From Sesamum alatum (taxonomy: Eukaryota > Streptophyta > Magnoliopsida > Lamiales > Pedaliaceae): a DNA stretch of 64,000 nt. The stretch lies in assembly GCA_034509735.1 (NCBI GenBank), contig JACGWO010000011.1:10883866-10947865 (forward strand), given 5' to 3'. The notes under the pieces were generated by a model. That model saw only the letters and a list, made by a program, of their open reading frames with translations. It did no database searches and had not been told where the DNA came from. Shown piece by piece: positions 24,744-37,700 of the stretch. The position numbers were made by a program, and so were the translations under genes. Each line of letters opens with the position of its first letter. Position 1 is the first letter of the stretch.

Positions 24744-27700
24744 ATGGGAGAGGAGAATAATCGGAGCTCTGTGGAGAACATGGAAGCTGGAAATTCGAGG
24801 CCGCCGGAGGAGGAGGAGGAGGAGGAGGAAGGAGGAGATAATCAAGGCGAGGAATTCGAGAAAAACGATGAGCAGAGGCGGGTGGGGGAGAATAATAGCA
24901 GTGATTGTGTAGCTGGCGGAGGGTCTGCTGGAGACGGACGAGAATCACGAGCTTCGCAGTCGGATACCCTGGCCTCCGTACAGGTGTCCGAGAGTGGTTT
25001 CCAGCCCGATTCTAAGGAGTCTCCGGAACTTCTCTCCGGTACCGCTGTGATTCCTTGTTTTATTCTGTCTTTTTTGGGGTTTGCGTTTTAGGTGGAGTTG
25101 GGGATAGGTGGATGCGGATAACTGTTGTGTGATTAATTATTTGAGATGTACGCTTATGTATGTACGTACGAATTGAGATCACTGAGTGAGTGAAAACCGT
25201 GAATTTTGATTTGTTTTTGATGGTACAGAGGTTCCGGTGGAATACTCTCTACAACCGCTGCAGTCGGTCGAAGAATTGAAGGTTAGAACTTCGCTTAATG
25301 TTCAGACTTTGCTTTTGATTCTCATGTTCTTCCATAACGTGGGCGAAAACGGAAAAGGAGTGATTTTTGTTGAAGAACAATTTGTTTCCTATCGATTGTT
25401 ATGAGACTGTTTCTTTGTTACTCCGATTGTTTATTATCTAAAACCTCTATTGAATCCAGCAGAAATTTTGAGAAAAAAACGTAAACTTTTTAAGATATTT
25501 TTTTTTCGTTTTAGTTTTAGGACATGCTGGAACTAGGGCTTTTTTGTTTTCAAGTGTGCATGAATAAGTGTTTGAACACTTGATTTAACGTGATTTGATC
25601 TAAGCTTTAGTAAAGCTGGAAAGTAAAATAAAAATTTCACCTTTACTACCACTCTAGAATCTTGAGTGTGTGTCAAATCAAACTATGCGCATTGAGGTGT
25701 TATTTGATCTAAGTTTCCACTACTACTTTGTTGTTTCACACAATGGGTTTTCGAAATAGGTATAAATGGGTACAGGGTTAAGCGACTACTTAATTTGCGC
25801 ATTACATATAATCTCCATTGATTGCCTTCTCTAATTTTTGGCTAAAATTCCTTCTTGCCAAACAATTAAAGTTGCATGTATCATAAGTTATTCACCTTGA
25901 AATCTATCTTGAATTACATCTGTTGCAGCAGGTTGCTGGAATGAGTAGTTCCAAAAATTTGGATAAATACTTTCTTTTCTCCTTATGGTCATAAATTGAC
26001 AAAAAAAGAAGAAAAGAAAATATTAGAAGAGGCTTACTGATAATTTTCTTTGTCGAAGTCAAATTACTGTATATTTGAAGAAAAGAAAAAAAGAATCTAA
26101 CGTAGACGTACATTATGAGTCAGCTAACAGTGTTAAATGAAAGCACTATTCTCGTTCCTTGACTTAATTCAAGATGTAAATTTCCCTTTTCCTGACATCT
26201 CAACCACTTTGTTTGGTTCACACATAATTCCTATAGCTACTAATGGAAGAGAGAGGAAGTGAGTTTAGTTATCAACCATAGCAGCATAATTGATCTAGCA
26301 TATTATGTTATTTTAGCTCAGATTCAGATTGATTAAGTCTGCAGACAGGTGTTCCTTGGAAAATTTCTTGTTTATTTTGATCTTAAATTTTCATTATACA
26401 AGAAGAAGGCTTTGAATGCTGCCATATTTGGTGTGCTGCAAAAGTGGTGTTCTGTAATTCTATGTTTTGTGTTATTCTGACCTTTGACACTAATAAATAA
26501 ATTGATAAGTTATTGAATCATAAGTTCTTTGATACTCAAATGAATTAATAAGTTGTCTATATGCTTCTGTACATGTTCTCACAGCGTTGCTTTTGCAGCA
26601 GCAACTGAAATCATCAAAGCACAATATCACCTATATCTCCAAAGATTTCTTACAGAAGTACCATTATATATTCTAATTACAATGATGATGGTGATGAAGT
26701 TCTTTCAAAGTTTCCATTTTTATTATGGAAAATCCATTATTTTGTGCTTGTGCTATTCTTGTATTTCTTTTGAAGTAACCTGGAATACTTTATGCATCTC
26801 TGACAATATAAACGCAACTCAACTCCATCTTGTTCTTACTGTTGCTGCAGGATCAAGTAAGAGCAGTCCAAAAGGAACCTTTGAAACGAATTACTGGTCA
26901 GTCTGCCCAAGTTAAGATACAGAAACAGAGACGGGTGTCTGAAAGTCCATCCAACTTGGAGCTGTCGCCGATGCCTGTCAAACAGTCTATTTCCTCCACA
27001 ACTCTACGGGACCAAAAAGCCCAGCCTGTAGAGAATGGTAACAACCCATGCCTCACAGAACATGACAAGCAGAAATCTCCAGGTTTGAAACCTTTACCGG
27101 TTGTTCCTATGCTGAAGACCCCTGATGGGTACAACTGGCGCAAGTATGGTCAAAAGCAAGTGAAGAGTCCAGAAGGTTCTAGGAGCTATTACAGATGCAC
27201 ATTCTCTGACTGTTATGCGAAAAAGATTGAGTGTTGTGATCGTTCTAATCGTGTCATAGAGACTGTTTATAGAAGTCAGCACAATCACGATCCTCCTCAG
27301 AAAGGAAATTGTGCTAGAGAAAGTAGGCATGCATCAACAATTGTGCCTTTTAATGGCATTGATGATACAATTCATCCAGTAAGAGGGGTTAATGATCCAG
27401 TGCCATCTACTTCTTCTAAAGAACCTCTAGAAGTAACTGGGATACCTGAAATAAAACAGCAGGATTCATGTGGTTCTGATGAGACCATAGAAGTTAACGT
27501 TAAGGAGGAGTTCGTTGATGGACCTGAATATAAGAGAAGGCAAGTCTTTAATTATGTTAGTGATTGTCAGTTTTCATATTGTGATATTTCCGGCTGATAG
27601 TTTTTACCAGATGAATCTGATTTGACCTCTATAAATTGCCAGGCAGAAGAGAAGTTCATCGGGTGAATTGAGCTCCATTTCTAAAACAGGAAAGAAACCT

Positions 27701-30700
27701 AAGTATGTTGTTCATGCGGCTGGTGATGTGGGTATATCAGGTGACGGCTACAGGTGGCGCAAGTATGGGCAGAAGATGGTGAAGGGGAATCCTCATCCAA
27801 GGTATACTCCCAGTCTTCAGTGTTGCACTTCAATGTTGACCTCATATTGCCTTAGTTTCACTAAAATCATGCCTTAACATGTGATTATGAGTCTAATAAA
27901 ACACCTGTACATCTTCCAGTTGCACACCTGGTTTATTGGTATCCTAATGTTAGGTTCATCACTCAGTGCTTAGTGGTCTATCTAGCAGTTGTATCTATGA
28001 TGATTCTCCCAAGATTCTTAACAATTTTCTGATCTTGTACTTCCTGTGATTACCGTTCATGTTACAATCAGGAAGATAAGAAAACTGCTTTGTACGTCTG
28101 GTGACATCCACTAATAATTAAACACCCTCCGGTCCTGTCGCTACTCCCAAAGAACCAGAAGAAGAGAGGAAGAAAGAAGGAAATTATTTTCTTATTCACA
28201 AACATATATATATATATATATATATGTGGGTATATAATAATATTTCACTCAAATATCCAACTTTTTGGAATACCTAATATGTCTTTAATTGTGAAAAGTG
28301 TGATTGGGCGTTGTTGTATAGCTTGGTTAGGTTCCTTTTTGCTTGTAAGTTTCAGAGATTTTCTGAGTGGTTTCAAGTTGGTTATGAAGTCACCATCTCA
28401 TCCAGCAGGACTCATTAGGTATGAAATCACATGATTAATGGATGTGTAAAATGATAGTTAGTTTAAGCCCACTTTGGAATTTGATTAAGTGGGGGATACC
28501 TAGTCAACGCCACACACATAAACTATTCACCCCAGATAACCGAACAGAAACAATTTAAATTCAGAGAGAGTAATATTTTTATTGTAAAATGGAGTGCAGA
28601 GGAAGCATGTTGAGTCCTTGACCTAAGGGATTGATGTTAGTCTTGTAGCCAGTGACACCAAAGGAACCTAAAACCATTGCCTGGGATTAACTGGATATTT
28701 TCTGTTCCTTCAAACATGAGTGCAGGTCACCTGAGGAGTGTGAACTTAGTTCGTATTTACCCTAGTATATTATAACTTTACTTCTGATAATATCATAGAG
28801 AGAGACTTGATCTTCTCGTATCAATATTGATCATGAAGCAATACTGGGGGATTGTGGAATACTTGACCTACTAACCAATGCTGCAGCTTTTTATCTCTCT
28901 CTCTGAGGTTGCATTTTCTATGAAAGTAATCATTACACTATATTCAATTATATCTGTTGGTAACGCGCTCCCTGTGAAGATAAATTTCGGAAGAATTGGT
29001 AGGATTAATCACACTCTAGCAGACTCCATAGGTAGGGTCATTTTGTTCTACCTTGAAGCCAACTTTTCTTCTCTTTTAAATCTCTTATCTATTTGAAAAT
29101 TTTCTATTAACTGATTTTGCACCACATGTGAATCTGGGTGACCTTCATTGTTAACATGTGCATGACCTTAGCGATTTAACTGTTTTCTAGGAGTATTTCC
29201 TTACTTCACAGGTTTGGATAAAATCTCAGCCCTTGATTTGTTGATAATTTTATACTGCCTCAATCATACAAAAGATGTCAGGGTTGATTTTCAAAGAAAT
29301 AACAAGATATTTTTCTTTCTGACAGAAAACTAGCCTCTCTTAGAAAATGATAAGTGTACAAATTTGAAAAGTTAATTAAAATGAAAAAAAAACTTCCAAT
29401 TCATAGAGCTGTAATGGAGTTGTGAAGTTTCATTTTGTTCCCATTAAAATAAATTTGAAGGCATAATCCATAGGACTTGATGCATATGTTTACCATGTCT
29501 AATTATACTACTTAAATCATGGTATATATAAGTAATGTTCCTAAATAATCATTAAAGACGGGTAAAATACAAAAGCAGATCAATCATTTGTCAATTCTTG
29601 AAAGAAGACAAGTTGGACAAATAGAAATAGAAAGTTTGATGTCCTTTGAGGTTTGGAGGGAATGTGTATGGATAAAACTTGCTAATCAATGACAACAGAA
29701 GTAAATACTAAGTGGGACTACAGTAAGTCAGACCAGAACAGGGTCCTCGGTTTTCATTTTTGTGTAGTTCTTGTGGGATAAGTTATTATATTATTTCCAG
29801 ATTCTTTTACAACAATGTTATGAGTATTGTAAAACATTTGCCAAATTGAGTTAAATGTATGATAATCATTGATACTGCACTTTCTTTGACTCATTGATAT
29901 TAAAGTTTATCTATTAATGGCATATTATACCTTGGGACCTGGGTCCGTCATCTTAAACACAGAAGGTCAAATGAAATATGCGAACAATTTCCTTAAGTTT
30001 TAGGAATGATCTGCTGTTGAATATAGGAGTGATTGGTTACCGTGCAGATAATGTGTCTCCTAAGATAGACACCATTCCCGTGTTAGTTCTAGCTCACAGG
30101 TTTTTCCCCAGCTTGCCAGTTGCGGCAGAACAAACACCCAAGAATGCTAATATGACATACAAGCATAGGCAAACACAGCCATGCAGGCACATATATATGT
30201 TTATACATGTTTGTGGATGTTCAGCCCTCATCATTTTGATGAAGTCATCCCTAAATGTCCACCTATATGGCGAGGATACTTCTAAAACTGAGCCGTGCCT
30301 CTTTTAGAGACTTGGTTACTATAGAATATTCTGCACTACTCATTGGATCCACACCCAACACTTAAAATTACTCTTAGAAAAGAGAATTAAACAGATCCAT
30401 ATATCTAACAATTTTGACATGTGTGGTAGATATGTTCACGCTAATAAGAGAATAATTATGTGATACAGAAGCATAATTTCTTAAAAATATTGTAAAATTA
30501 CTGTTGAAATAATGTCTATCAGTTTTTTGTTTAATTAAATTCATATTAACTGCACAGATATACATATATATATATATTACATTTAGGTAATGATTTACTA
30601 TCCAACAATGTTATAAATACAAAAAACATGAGATGTTAAAGTTCTCATACTTTGTATCTTTATTCTTGCAACACACAGCAAGGAAACTAATCTAGCAATT

Positions 30701-31312
30701 GCAACATATCAAAATAACTAATCCTAGTAATAAAACACATGGCCCCAAGCATATAAACAAATATGTTTTCTATTCTTCTCCATTCTATTTTCTGGACTAA
30801 AATTTAATGTTGGAGTTGTTATATCCAGCTGTAGTTTAATCCTCTTTTCTCTTACGTTCCATTAATCTCTTTCTTCAGGACACAGAATAAACAACAACAT
30901 ATTTTCCATATCATGTCTACTTTTTGCTCTAATTCTTGTAGTCACCTGTTAAATGAACTTCAGGAACTACTACAGATGTACGTCAGCTGGATGTCCTGTT
31001 CGAAAACACATAGAGAGAGCTGTGGACAACATTAGTGCTGTAGTAATAACATACAAGGGAGTACATGATCATGACATGCCCGTGCCAAGAAAGCGACATG
31101 GGCCAAAAAGTGATCCTCCTGTTGCTGCCACGACTCCTGTTTCCATGGATAACTCGCAAACTAGTAAAACCGAATCTTGTAAGAGTCAAACCCAATGGTC
31201 AGTTGACAAACAAGGTGAACTGACTGGCGAAGCATTGAATCCGGGTGGGGAAAAAACATCAGAATCAGCAAGAACCCTTTTGAGCATCGGTTTTGAAATC
31301 AAGCCTTGCTGA
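24744..31312 (+). CDS. Group I WRKY transcription factor, five exons
   Basis: Proposed exons are 24744-25038, 25229-25281, 26851-27539, 27643-27801 and 30964-31312, totalling 1545 nt and 514 residues with matching phases throughout. The ATG has an ideal context (GCCATGG); an upstream in-frame GTG at 24729 is not a plausible plant start. The N terminus is acidic (a run of eight Glu). WRKY domain 1 has WRKYGQK at about residues 212-218 with C-X4-C-X22-HNH. Domain 2 has WRKYGQK at 384-390 with C-X4-C-X23-HDH (Cys404, Cys409, His433, His435). The second domain is split after GNPHPR by an intron, the conserved position in this family. A basic KRRQKR patch before domain 2 is a likely nuclear signal. 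The protein should bind W-box DNA in the nucleus. Tail GFEIKPC and overall layout suggest a WRKY1/WRKY32-like member; this is tentative. Confidence 0.93.
27540..27642 (+). other. GC-AG intron 3 of the WRKY gene
   Basis: The donor reads AAG|GCAAGT and the acceptor TTGCCAG|GC. Using GC keeps the frame and rebuilds the continuous [11 protein letters not shown] region leading into WRKY domain 2. The nearest GT donor (CAA|GTCTTT, 27543) would put a stop shortly after the acceptor. AG|GCAAGT is the standard strong GC donor in plants. If the intron is retained, translation stops at 27595-27597, giving a protein with only the first WRKY domain. Confidence 0.85.
27802..30963 (+). other. 3.2-kb intron 4 of the WRKY gene
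   Basis: The intron interrupts the second WRKY domain between Arg399 and Asn400 (AAG|GTATAC ... TTCAG|GAACTAC). It contains an (AT)n run at about 28206-28225 and another near 30563-30577. Short ORFs inside show no domain. No transposon ends were recognised, although the size suggests old insertions. Confidence 0.8.
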
Positions 31313-31620
31313 AACCCACTAGTGTTTTTCATAGTAGCGGATGGTGCAACTGGGAGAGCCTGAGTATTGTTGCACGTATCCTAATAATTCATTTGAAATC
31401 TTTTTCTCTTGTATGTTTCAATATTTGTTGTAGTTGTAGTTTAGCTTTGAGCTAGTGTGGTAATTTCTCTAAGCAAAACTTTCGGTAACTGAAATATGTC
31501 GATTGTAGTTGTAGAATGTGAGATTGGCTGCCGTCTTTTCTGTATATTATTGTGGATCTAAATGGAGTTAGATCAATAATTCAGCTTTACCCACTTCTGT
31601 GATTGCTGGATTCTGCTGGA
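31313..31620 (+). other. 3' UTR of the WRKY gene
   Basis: The T-rich, AT-rich stretch after the stop has several 'ttgtagttgtag' repeats and AATAA-type signals (31382-31386; 'caataattc' at about 31574). The exact end of the transcript is not determined. Confidence 0.5.
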
Positions 31621-32367
31621 CGCCGTCTGAGCGTATTAGGGGAAACAACATCTTGGTGTAAACTATGAGCTTTTTACCTTGTCTACCAATCACTATCTGG
31701 TGTGTTCTTAGAGTAAATTATGGCTTTCCTCACAATTGTAAGTGCAATCGCATGACAATATCTGGTTGTAGACAGAAAACCTGGTCAATGGACTGCAGCA
31801 CCAGGTGCATAAATGTTCAGGCAATTAAACGAAACGCCTTTGTATCAGGCATTTTGCATCAATCATGGATGAGAAAGGTTGCATGCTTCTTGAGTTATCC
31901 TATAATTTGGGCTGAACTGCATATTACTCCCCTATGTTTTAAAAATTCAGGTATAAACTCCCTTCTGTTTAGAAAATAGGTAAAGGATCACTTCTTAAAT
32001 ATAGCACATGTGTCCCTCATCGTTAATCAAAGCTAGCGTTGTTAATTTTTGTTTTTTGTTAAAAGATTGTTATACCTTTACTTATTATTATTTTAACGAT
32101 CATTGATTTTTTTTTATTTCTTTTTGCGTAAAAATTGTAGGATTTAATCAATTCATGTCATCCGCTGAATTTTAAATTTATAAAAAATTAAGAGTCTAAA
32201 TTAGTAAGTCAAGCCTGCAACGAGTCCGACCAGCTGAGAATGTCTTAAGATCAAAAGGTCATCTAAGTGTCTTTCATCATTCTTTAGCTATCAGGTCACG
32301 AAACAAGATATTCAACACAACATAAATCCACGTAAGCATTGTAGATACTTGTCCTTGAGTAATTGGG
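31621..32367. other. Intergenic stretch with a repeat arm
   Basis: No gene is supported. At about 31915-32100 the 'tattactcccctatgttttaaaaattcagg' style of sequence resembles one arm of a foldback MITE of the 12425/15103 type, without its partner. Confidence 0.35.
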
Positions 32368-32375
32368 CATAGCAT

Positions 32376-32927
32376 TAAGGCTGTGCATTTTCGTTAAAAT
32401 AACCGAATCGAAATCGAATTTTCGGTTCGGAATTTTACAAAATCGAAAATTGAATCGAAGATCAAATTTTGGTTCGGTTTTCAAACCGGAAATTTTCGTT
32501 TTTTTTTTGTTTTCAACCGAAAAAAAACCAAAAATTATAATTTGAAAAAAATAAAATTTGCCATTTAGTTTAAATTTCAATTTTGATAAAAAATACCTGT
32601 TAAAAATATAAAGATATAAAAGAAAAAATTACAATTGACACGATACGATTCATACGAATATAATTCCATTCGAACCATTCATACGCACTTCATTTCAAAA
32701 TATAAAAATAACAATTCAATATTTTAAGTGTTCATACTATAAATTAATATTAATAATTTAATATATTATTAAATATTAATATTATATTAATTTTTTTTTG
32801 CGGTTTGGTTCGGTTAACTGAACCATTTCAGCCCAACCGAACCGAAAATCGAATTTTTCAAAAAATTAAAATTGAATTTTCGGTTCGGTCGGTTTTTTTC
32901 GGTTCGGTCGATTTTTGCACACCCCTA
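32376..32927. mobile_element. hAT MITE with 8-bp duplication
   Basis: The element starts TAAGGCTGTGCATTTTCG and ends CGATTTTTGCACACCCCTA, which are inverted partners. It is flanked by the perfect 8-bp duplication CATAGCAT (32368-32375 and 32928-32935). The subterminal regions repeat 'cggttcggt' and 'aaccgaa'. There is no transposase. It is a 552-bp non-autonomous hAT related in its end sequence to the one at 6453. Confidence 0.88.
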
Positions 32928-32935
32928 CATAGCAT

Positions 32936-33225
32936 CAATCACTCACTTGACTCAATGTCAGAAATTAGTATGTTAACTGTTCGAAAAATTCTAATTTGAA
33001 TCGAGTTTAGTCAGACTTAAATAAATTATATGAAAATTAAATACACTTGTCGTATAGTTAGTGTACAGTTTGATATACTTATTATGTGATTAGTTTGGTT
33101 CGACCATACTTGATTTGGGTAAGAATTTCGTTCATCTTTGGAGCTGTAAACTTATCGGTAGTTCGCCGTCATCGGTCCATGCAAGATTCAACAATGCTGT
33201 TCATTTTCAAGCTACAAGAACACAA
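32936..33225. other. Region downstream of the glycosylase pseudogene
   Basis: Just under 300 bases with no separate feature. It may include the old 3' UTR of the minus-strand glycosylase relic. Confidence 0.4.
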
Positions 33226-33664
33226 TCAGTCGCTAAACATGGCTGTGTTGGCGATAGCAACAGCTCCGTTAAGATTACAGTTTACTATACTGTACAAGAA
33301 ATTGAATCCACAGACACGGTTCAAGTCATTGCAAGGAGAAACTTTGTGGATTTCTAAGTCGGCTTTCTCTTTCTCGGCTTTATTCATTAGGAGACTTCCT
33401 TCCTTAGCTTTAGCAGCGCCACATTCATGGAATCTGAAGCAACTCATGAGATGATCATTTGTTATACCAGCGACCTGCATGAGTGCCGTAGTTGATCGTG
33501 GGGCCCACGAACCGAAAACCCCGTCTGACGAGGTCCTTGCTTATCACGTCGGCCTTTGGGGTCTTAACGGGTACCTGGCGAGGGTAATGGAAACTGCCAC
33601 CCATAGGCTTGTAATTCACGAAGCTCCAAATATATTCGTCGAACAACCCGAACTCATCTATTAC
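33226..33664 (-). pseudogene. DNA-3-methyladenine glycosylase I (TAG) relic, last exon
   Basis: Read leftward, the exon begins after a CACCAG acceptor at 33665 with VIDEFGLFDEYIWSFVNYKP and continues RYPRQVP-like (here HYPRQVP), VKTPKADVISKDLVRRGFRF and VGPT. After about 33487 an extra base shifts the frame, and the continuation in the other frame (ending at 33226) has MQVAGITNDHLMSCFRFHEC. The NDH and SC residues there correspond to the His and Cys that bind zinc in bacterial TAG (His175, Cys179). The enzyme normally removes 3-methyladenine from alkylated DNA. The preceding exon is at 53961-54102, beyond the nested retrotransposons. The frameshift, the missing N-terminal exons and the distance make this a dead gene. 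The C-terminal tail after FHEC is not conserved in my memory of the family. Confidence 0.85.
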
Positions 33665-34080
33665 CTGGTGTTTGCAAAATCTGCAGAAAGTTAGCCGGAC
33701 TTGAAAGAACTGGACAAGGTGAGGATAGTGAAATGCCGTTTGCAATAGACAGTTTGAACAAACTGAACAAGGTGAGGACGATGAAATATATTATGTTCCA
33801 CCTAATCGATCTTATCAATTAATCATTTGAGACCCCCATTGTCTCTACAGGATAGGTAAAATTCTTACCAAAATCAGGTCTGGTCGAACAAAACCAACCA
33901 TACGATAAGTCTGATACACTTGCAATATACATAGTCATTTTTCTTGAACTATACATCAATCACACAGTAAATAGGAAATGCAGAAAATTATCGTTAAGAG
34001 TGATATTCATGACCAAGATTAGAAAAATGATGCCTTTATGCAAGATCAATGACTTGGATATGAAAAGTTTGAGTTGATCG
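33665..34080 (-). other. Intron remnant of the glycosylase relic, left of the Copia insertion
   Basis: Non-coding DNA between the acceptor of the last glycosylase exon and the left LTR end of the Copia-like element. It contains a 32-bp near-repeat 'ttgaa(aga)actg(g)acaaggtgagga' at about 33701-33780. Confidence 0.55.
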
Positions 34081-34793
34081 TGTTGGAAAATAACAATGGG
34101 TAATTCATAAAATAAATATTTTCGCATAGAATTTTTAATCTATGTGCATGTTATATAATCAATAATCACATTAGCACATAATCGTGGATCGATTAAACTT
34201 GTAGCAGCGGAAGTACGTCGATCCACGTATCCGGATCTGGCTCGTCTACAAGCTCATGCCTCGATTAGATCATGAACACATCGTCTTTCTCGTTCTCGAA
34301 GATTACCCCACCTATATCTTCAAGATCCCCACGAACATCTTCAAGATCTCCTCACATTGGATCTTGCTCCAAATGTTGTGAAAACCACGAACACGCCTTG
34401 CTCGCCTTTGTGGATTACTACTAGAGTAAGCTACTAATTTACACACCTCAAGTCCATGGAGTCTATGGTGATGCTTTGGAAAAAACGTAGAGAGAAATAT
34501 AGAGAGAGAAAGGGTATTTGGAGAGAGCATATTTGGGAGTGTTGTGATCAACTCGTGTGTTGTATCACACTATTGTGTTTTTTGTATTTTTGGAACCATA
34601 GGAGCACACTATTTATAGGTGTGCACAAGAGGAGTCCTAATCCCAATACGAAGTATATGAGACTACAACCTCTATACCCAAGAGGAGTCCTCCCAACCAC
34701 AAGTTTGGGAGACTTCAAAACTCTTTAAATATGGATGTATATCCAATATTTCCCACTCATACATATTTGACTCAATTTCCACGATACCCAACA
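34081..34793 (-). repeat. 3' LTR of the Copia-like element
   Basis: The LTR starts TGTTGGAAAATAAC and ends GATACCCAACA, giving TGTTGG/CCAACA ends (713 bp). A minus-strand TATA box (CTATAAATAG) lies at 34609-34618. A purine-rich stretch (GAGAAACTGAGA on the minus strand) lies immediately right of it, as expected for the polypurine tract. Confidence 0.8.
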
Positions 34794-37700
34794 TCTCAGT
34801 TTCTCAATCTCACGTTCATTTCTTCATACAGGAAATGAGACGTGCGACCAAGCGAGAAAGGAACAGTGAGGAGAGTTATATTAGGTCATCACCGAACTAA
34901 CATAACCCTTTAACTCAACAACTCGCTACGTATCCCAAACTATGTGAGCGCACTTAATCAAGCATCTCTATATCCCTCAATAAATAGAGCATGCTTAACT
35001 CACTCAAATATGTGACTATGTTCATGACTAGTTGGACATTTTCCAACACAGTCACCCGGGCTATGAACCATAGAATACAAGTGCGTTACCAACTTAGTTC
35101 TTTCTCGGCCTCTCATACCAATCAGCTTGTTCTTGACAGCTTTCCTAGACATGCTCCGACAGATCGAATCACACTTGGCCATTGGATGACATGCTAAAGT
35201 AGCATCATCAAGCTTACACATATTTCATGGTCGATCAAATATATGATCTCATCTTAGCTCCTTTACCCAAGGCGACTATTCATTATACATTGTCCTTCCC
35301 CACTTCTCAAGTGCGAAGGTGATTATTCGCATGACTCACTTATGCGAAATGATCTTTCAAGTCTCATCCTGCTCACTATCCCAGCACCAGGGCGATTGCC
35401 CGTGTGAGAGGCCAATCAGGGCCTAGTGACATTTCATAATTCAGTACCAATCGTATGTTCTCATAAGAATCAAGTTCTACATGATCCTTTATTGCTAACA
35501 TGTCTTCGTCAATACCAAAGCTTGGTAAAAGGAATGAACACTCATACCGCTCGTAGAACATGTTGGAGAACAATTTAACTATGCGCATATCTCATCAATA
35601 ATATCTGGTTTCTGTATACTAGGTCCTCCAATAATACTTGGCGCCTAAAATATACAGAGTTTCACTATGTGCATCACATATGCATCATGACCAGATAGTC
35701 TTTAGTTGATCTTAAATTACTTCCATAGAAATGTTGTTGATCACTTGGTTGCATCACGAAATGTGCATCAAGGATCACTTTGATATCTACTCACCTTTCT
35801 AATTATTAAGTACAGGACTAGTTGTGCACACACATTGCGGATCAAACATTCTACATCGCTCACAGGCACAACATTTCTTTTCTTCTTTCAATTTAAGGCA
35901 TCTCCTTTAATTAAGAAAACTGTGGTTATGGAGTATCAATTAGGATAGTATGATACGTATACAACTTTAGTATCTAAACACTAAGTATGCATCATACTTT
36001 CTCCTATGTCCATGCAAAAGACTTCCACTCTATTTGGTGATATCTCCATGTCACTTTTAGCCATCAGACTTATTCGCCCACATCGCAGTGAGAGCTAAAT
36101 TCTCACACCACTTGACATACTTGGTGATTATCTCGATCATCGTTAAGCCTATCAAATGATAGCTCTATGGAATTGATATTATCACTACCTGGACAATAAT
36201 TCAAGTTATAAATGGAGCTTGCAAGCATCAAACTTGCGCTTGCCCCACTGCTTGAATTAACTAGAAGATCCACATTGATCATCATGTTCACTCCTTAATT
36301 AGATATATCAATTATCATCAGCTAGGATCACCTAGGTGAAAGTGGCGATAGTGGCTATGGCGAATTTAGACAAATCTCACCATCAAGGAGAATGTCTCAA
36401 AACTACACTCCTTAAGTGGGCGTAAATATTTCGCCGCCAATTGACCTTTATACTTATAATAAACTATCTGCTTTGGACTTGACCTTTTAGAAACCATATA
36501 TTTCAAAATGATCTTACATATAGATAGAGGATCAATTTTCTTTCTTGGCTTTGTTCTTAGTCATTAGGCTTATCAATTTGTTTAAGCACATGCCCACTGG
36601 GAGTGTTAAGTGAAGTCAATTCTCAAACTTGACTCATCAATATCCATCAAATAATTATGGAGGATACCCACTTAGTCTCATATAGACGATGGGGAACATT
36701 TTAATGTTCACTCCTTATTTGTGGAATTTGAGAATCTTTTCTCTAGTCAAACACTCCCACTGACTTTTTGAGTCACTTTGATTACCTCTTGCAATTGAAG
36801 ATCAAAAGTATCATCATTGCAAAGAAAAGCGCGCCCCAACTTAAGAATCTTCACTCTCATAGTTAATATTCTCATTGACATCTCATATCTCAAAAAGGTT
36901 TCCTCTTAATGAATCTATATTGCGCAACTAATTTCTCCATGAACCCTTGTTTCATATCTTACCAATTCAGTAGGTGTATGCCATATGTTTGCTACCGTAT
37001 CAATAGGAGTTGCTTTGTAGAGGCACTTTACCATATTGTAGGCTGCATTCAAAAATACATCTACCTAAGTGAAATGCAAAATGGTCTTTGCACCAGATAA
37101 GTTCTAGCTTTTCTAGAAATGTTTGATTCTTTTTTTTTTTTGCGAGCCCATATAGCTGCTAAGAGATTAGAATCATGATTCGTTTGAAGTTCCATATTCC
37201 TCAGTATTTGTTTAACATAATTAGACATGACACTCCCGCTTCCTATCAGTACATAGAACCATAATGTTCACATCATTTAGTTCTCTATCCCTGTCAAAAA
37301 TCGCTAAAAAATAGCGGTTTTTAAATAGTGAGATGGGATTGTACATACCAATAGCGTGAGAAATACTATTGCATCATATTATGCCTCATACTTCATAAGT
37401 CCGTATTCTTTTAGTGGACAAGTTTTAGTGCTTTGATAACCCTCCTTATTTTCCAGCGAACTCTTTTCGGTAAAAAGAATTTCCAACGAACCTTTAGCGA
37501 GTGAACCAAGTGATCTCCTCAAGCTAACGTAATCTTCCTCGGGGAAGTTCATTTTAGCGAGTGAACCAAGTGGTTTTTCTAGCTAACATGGTCAATCTTT
37601 AGGGAGAATAACTTTTAGCAAAAATGAACCAAGTGACCTCCTCTAGCTAACATGATCTTCCTTAAGGAGGTTGATTTTAGCGAGTTAACCAGGTAGTTTG

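Noticed and set aside
26553..26915. ORF overlapping the WRKY intron 2/exon 3 boundary
   Set aside because: Out of frame with the WRKY exon and without a recognised domain.
27543..27544. GT donor in WRKY exon 3 (CAA|GTCTTT)
   Set aside because: Splicing here to 27643 gives a stop after eight codons and breaks the conserved basic region; the GC donor 3 nt upstream keeps both.
29978..30307. 109-residue ORF in WRKY intron 4
   Set aside because: No domain, no splice support, AT-rich surroundings.
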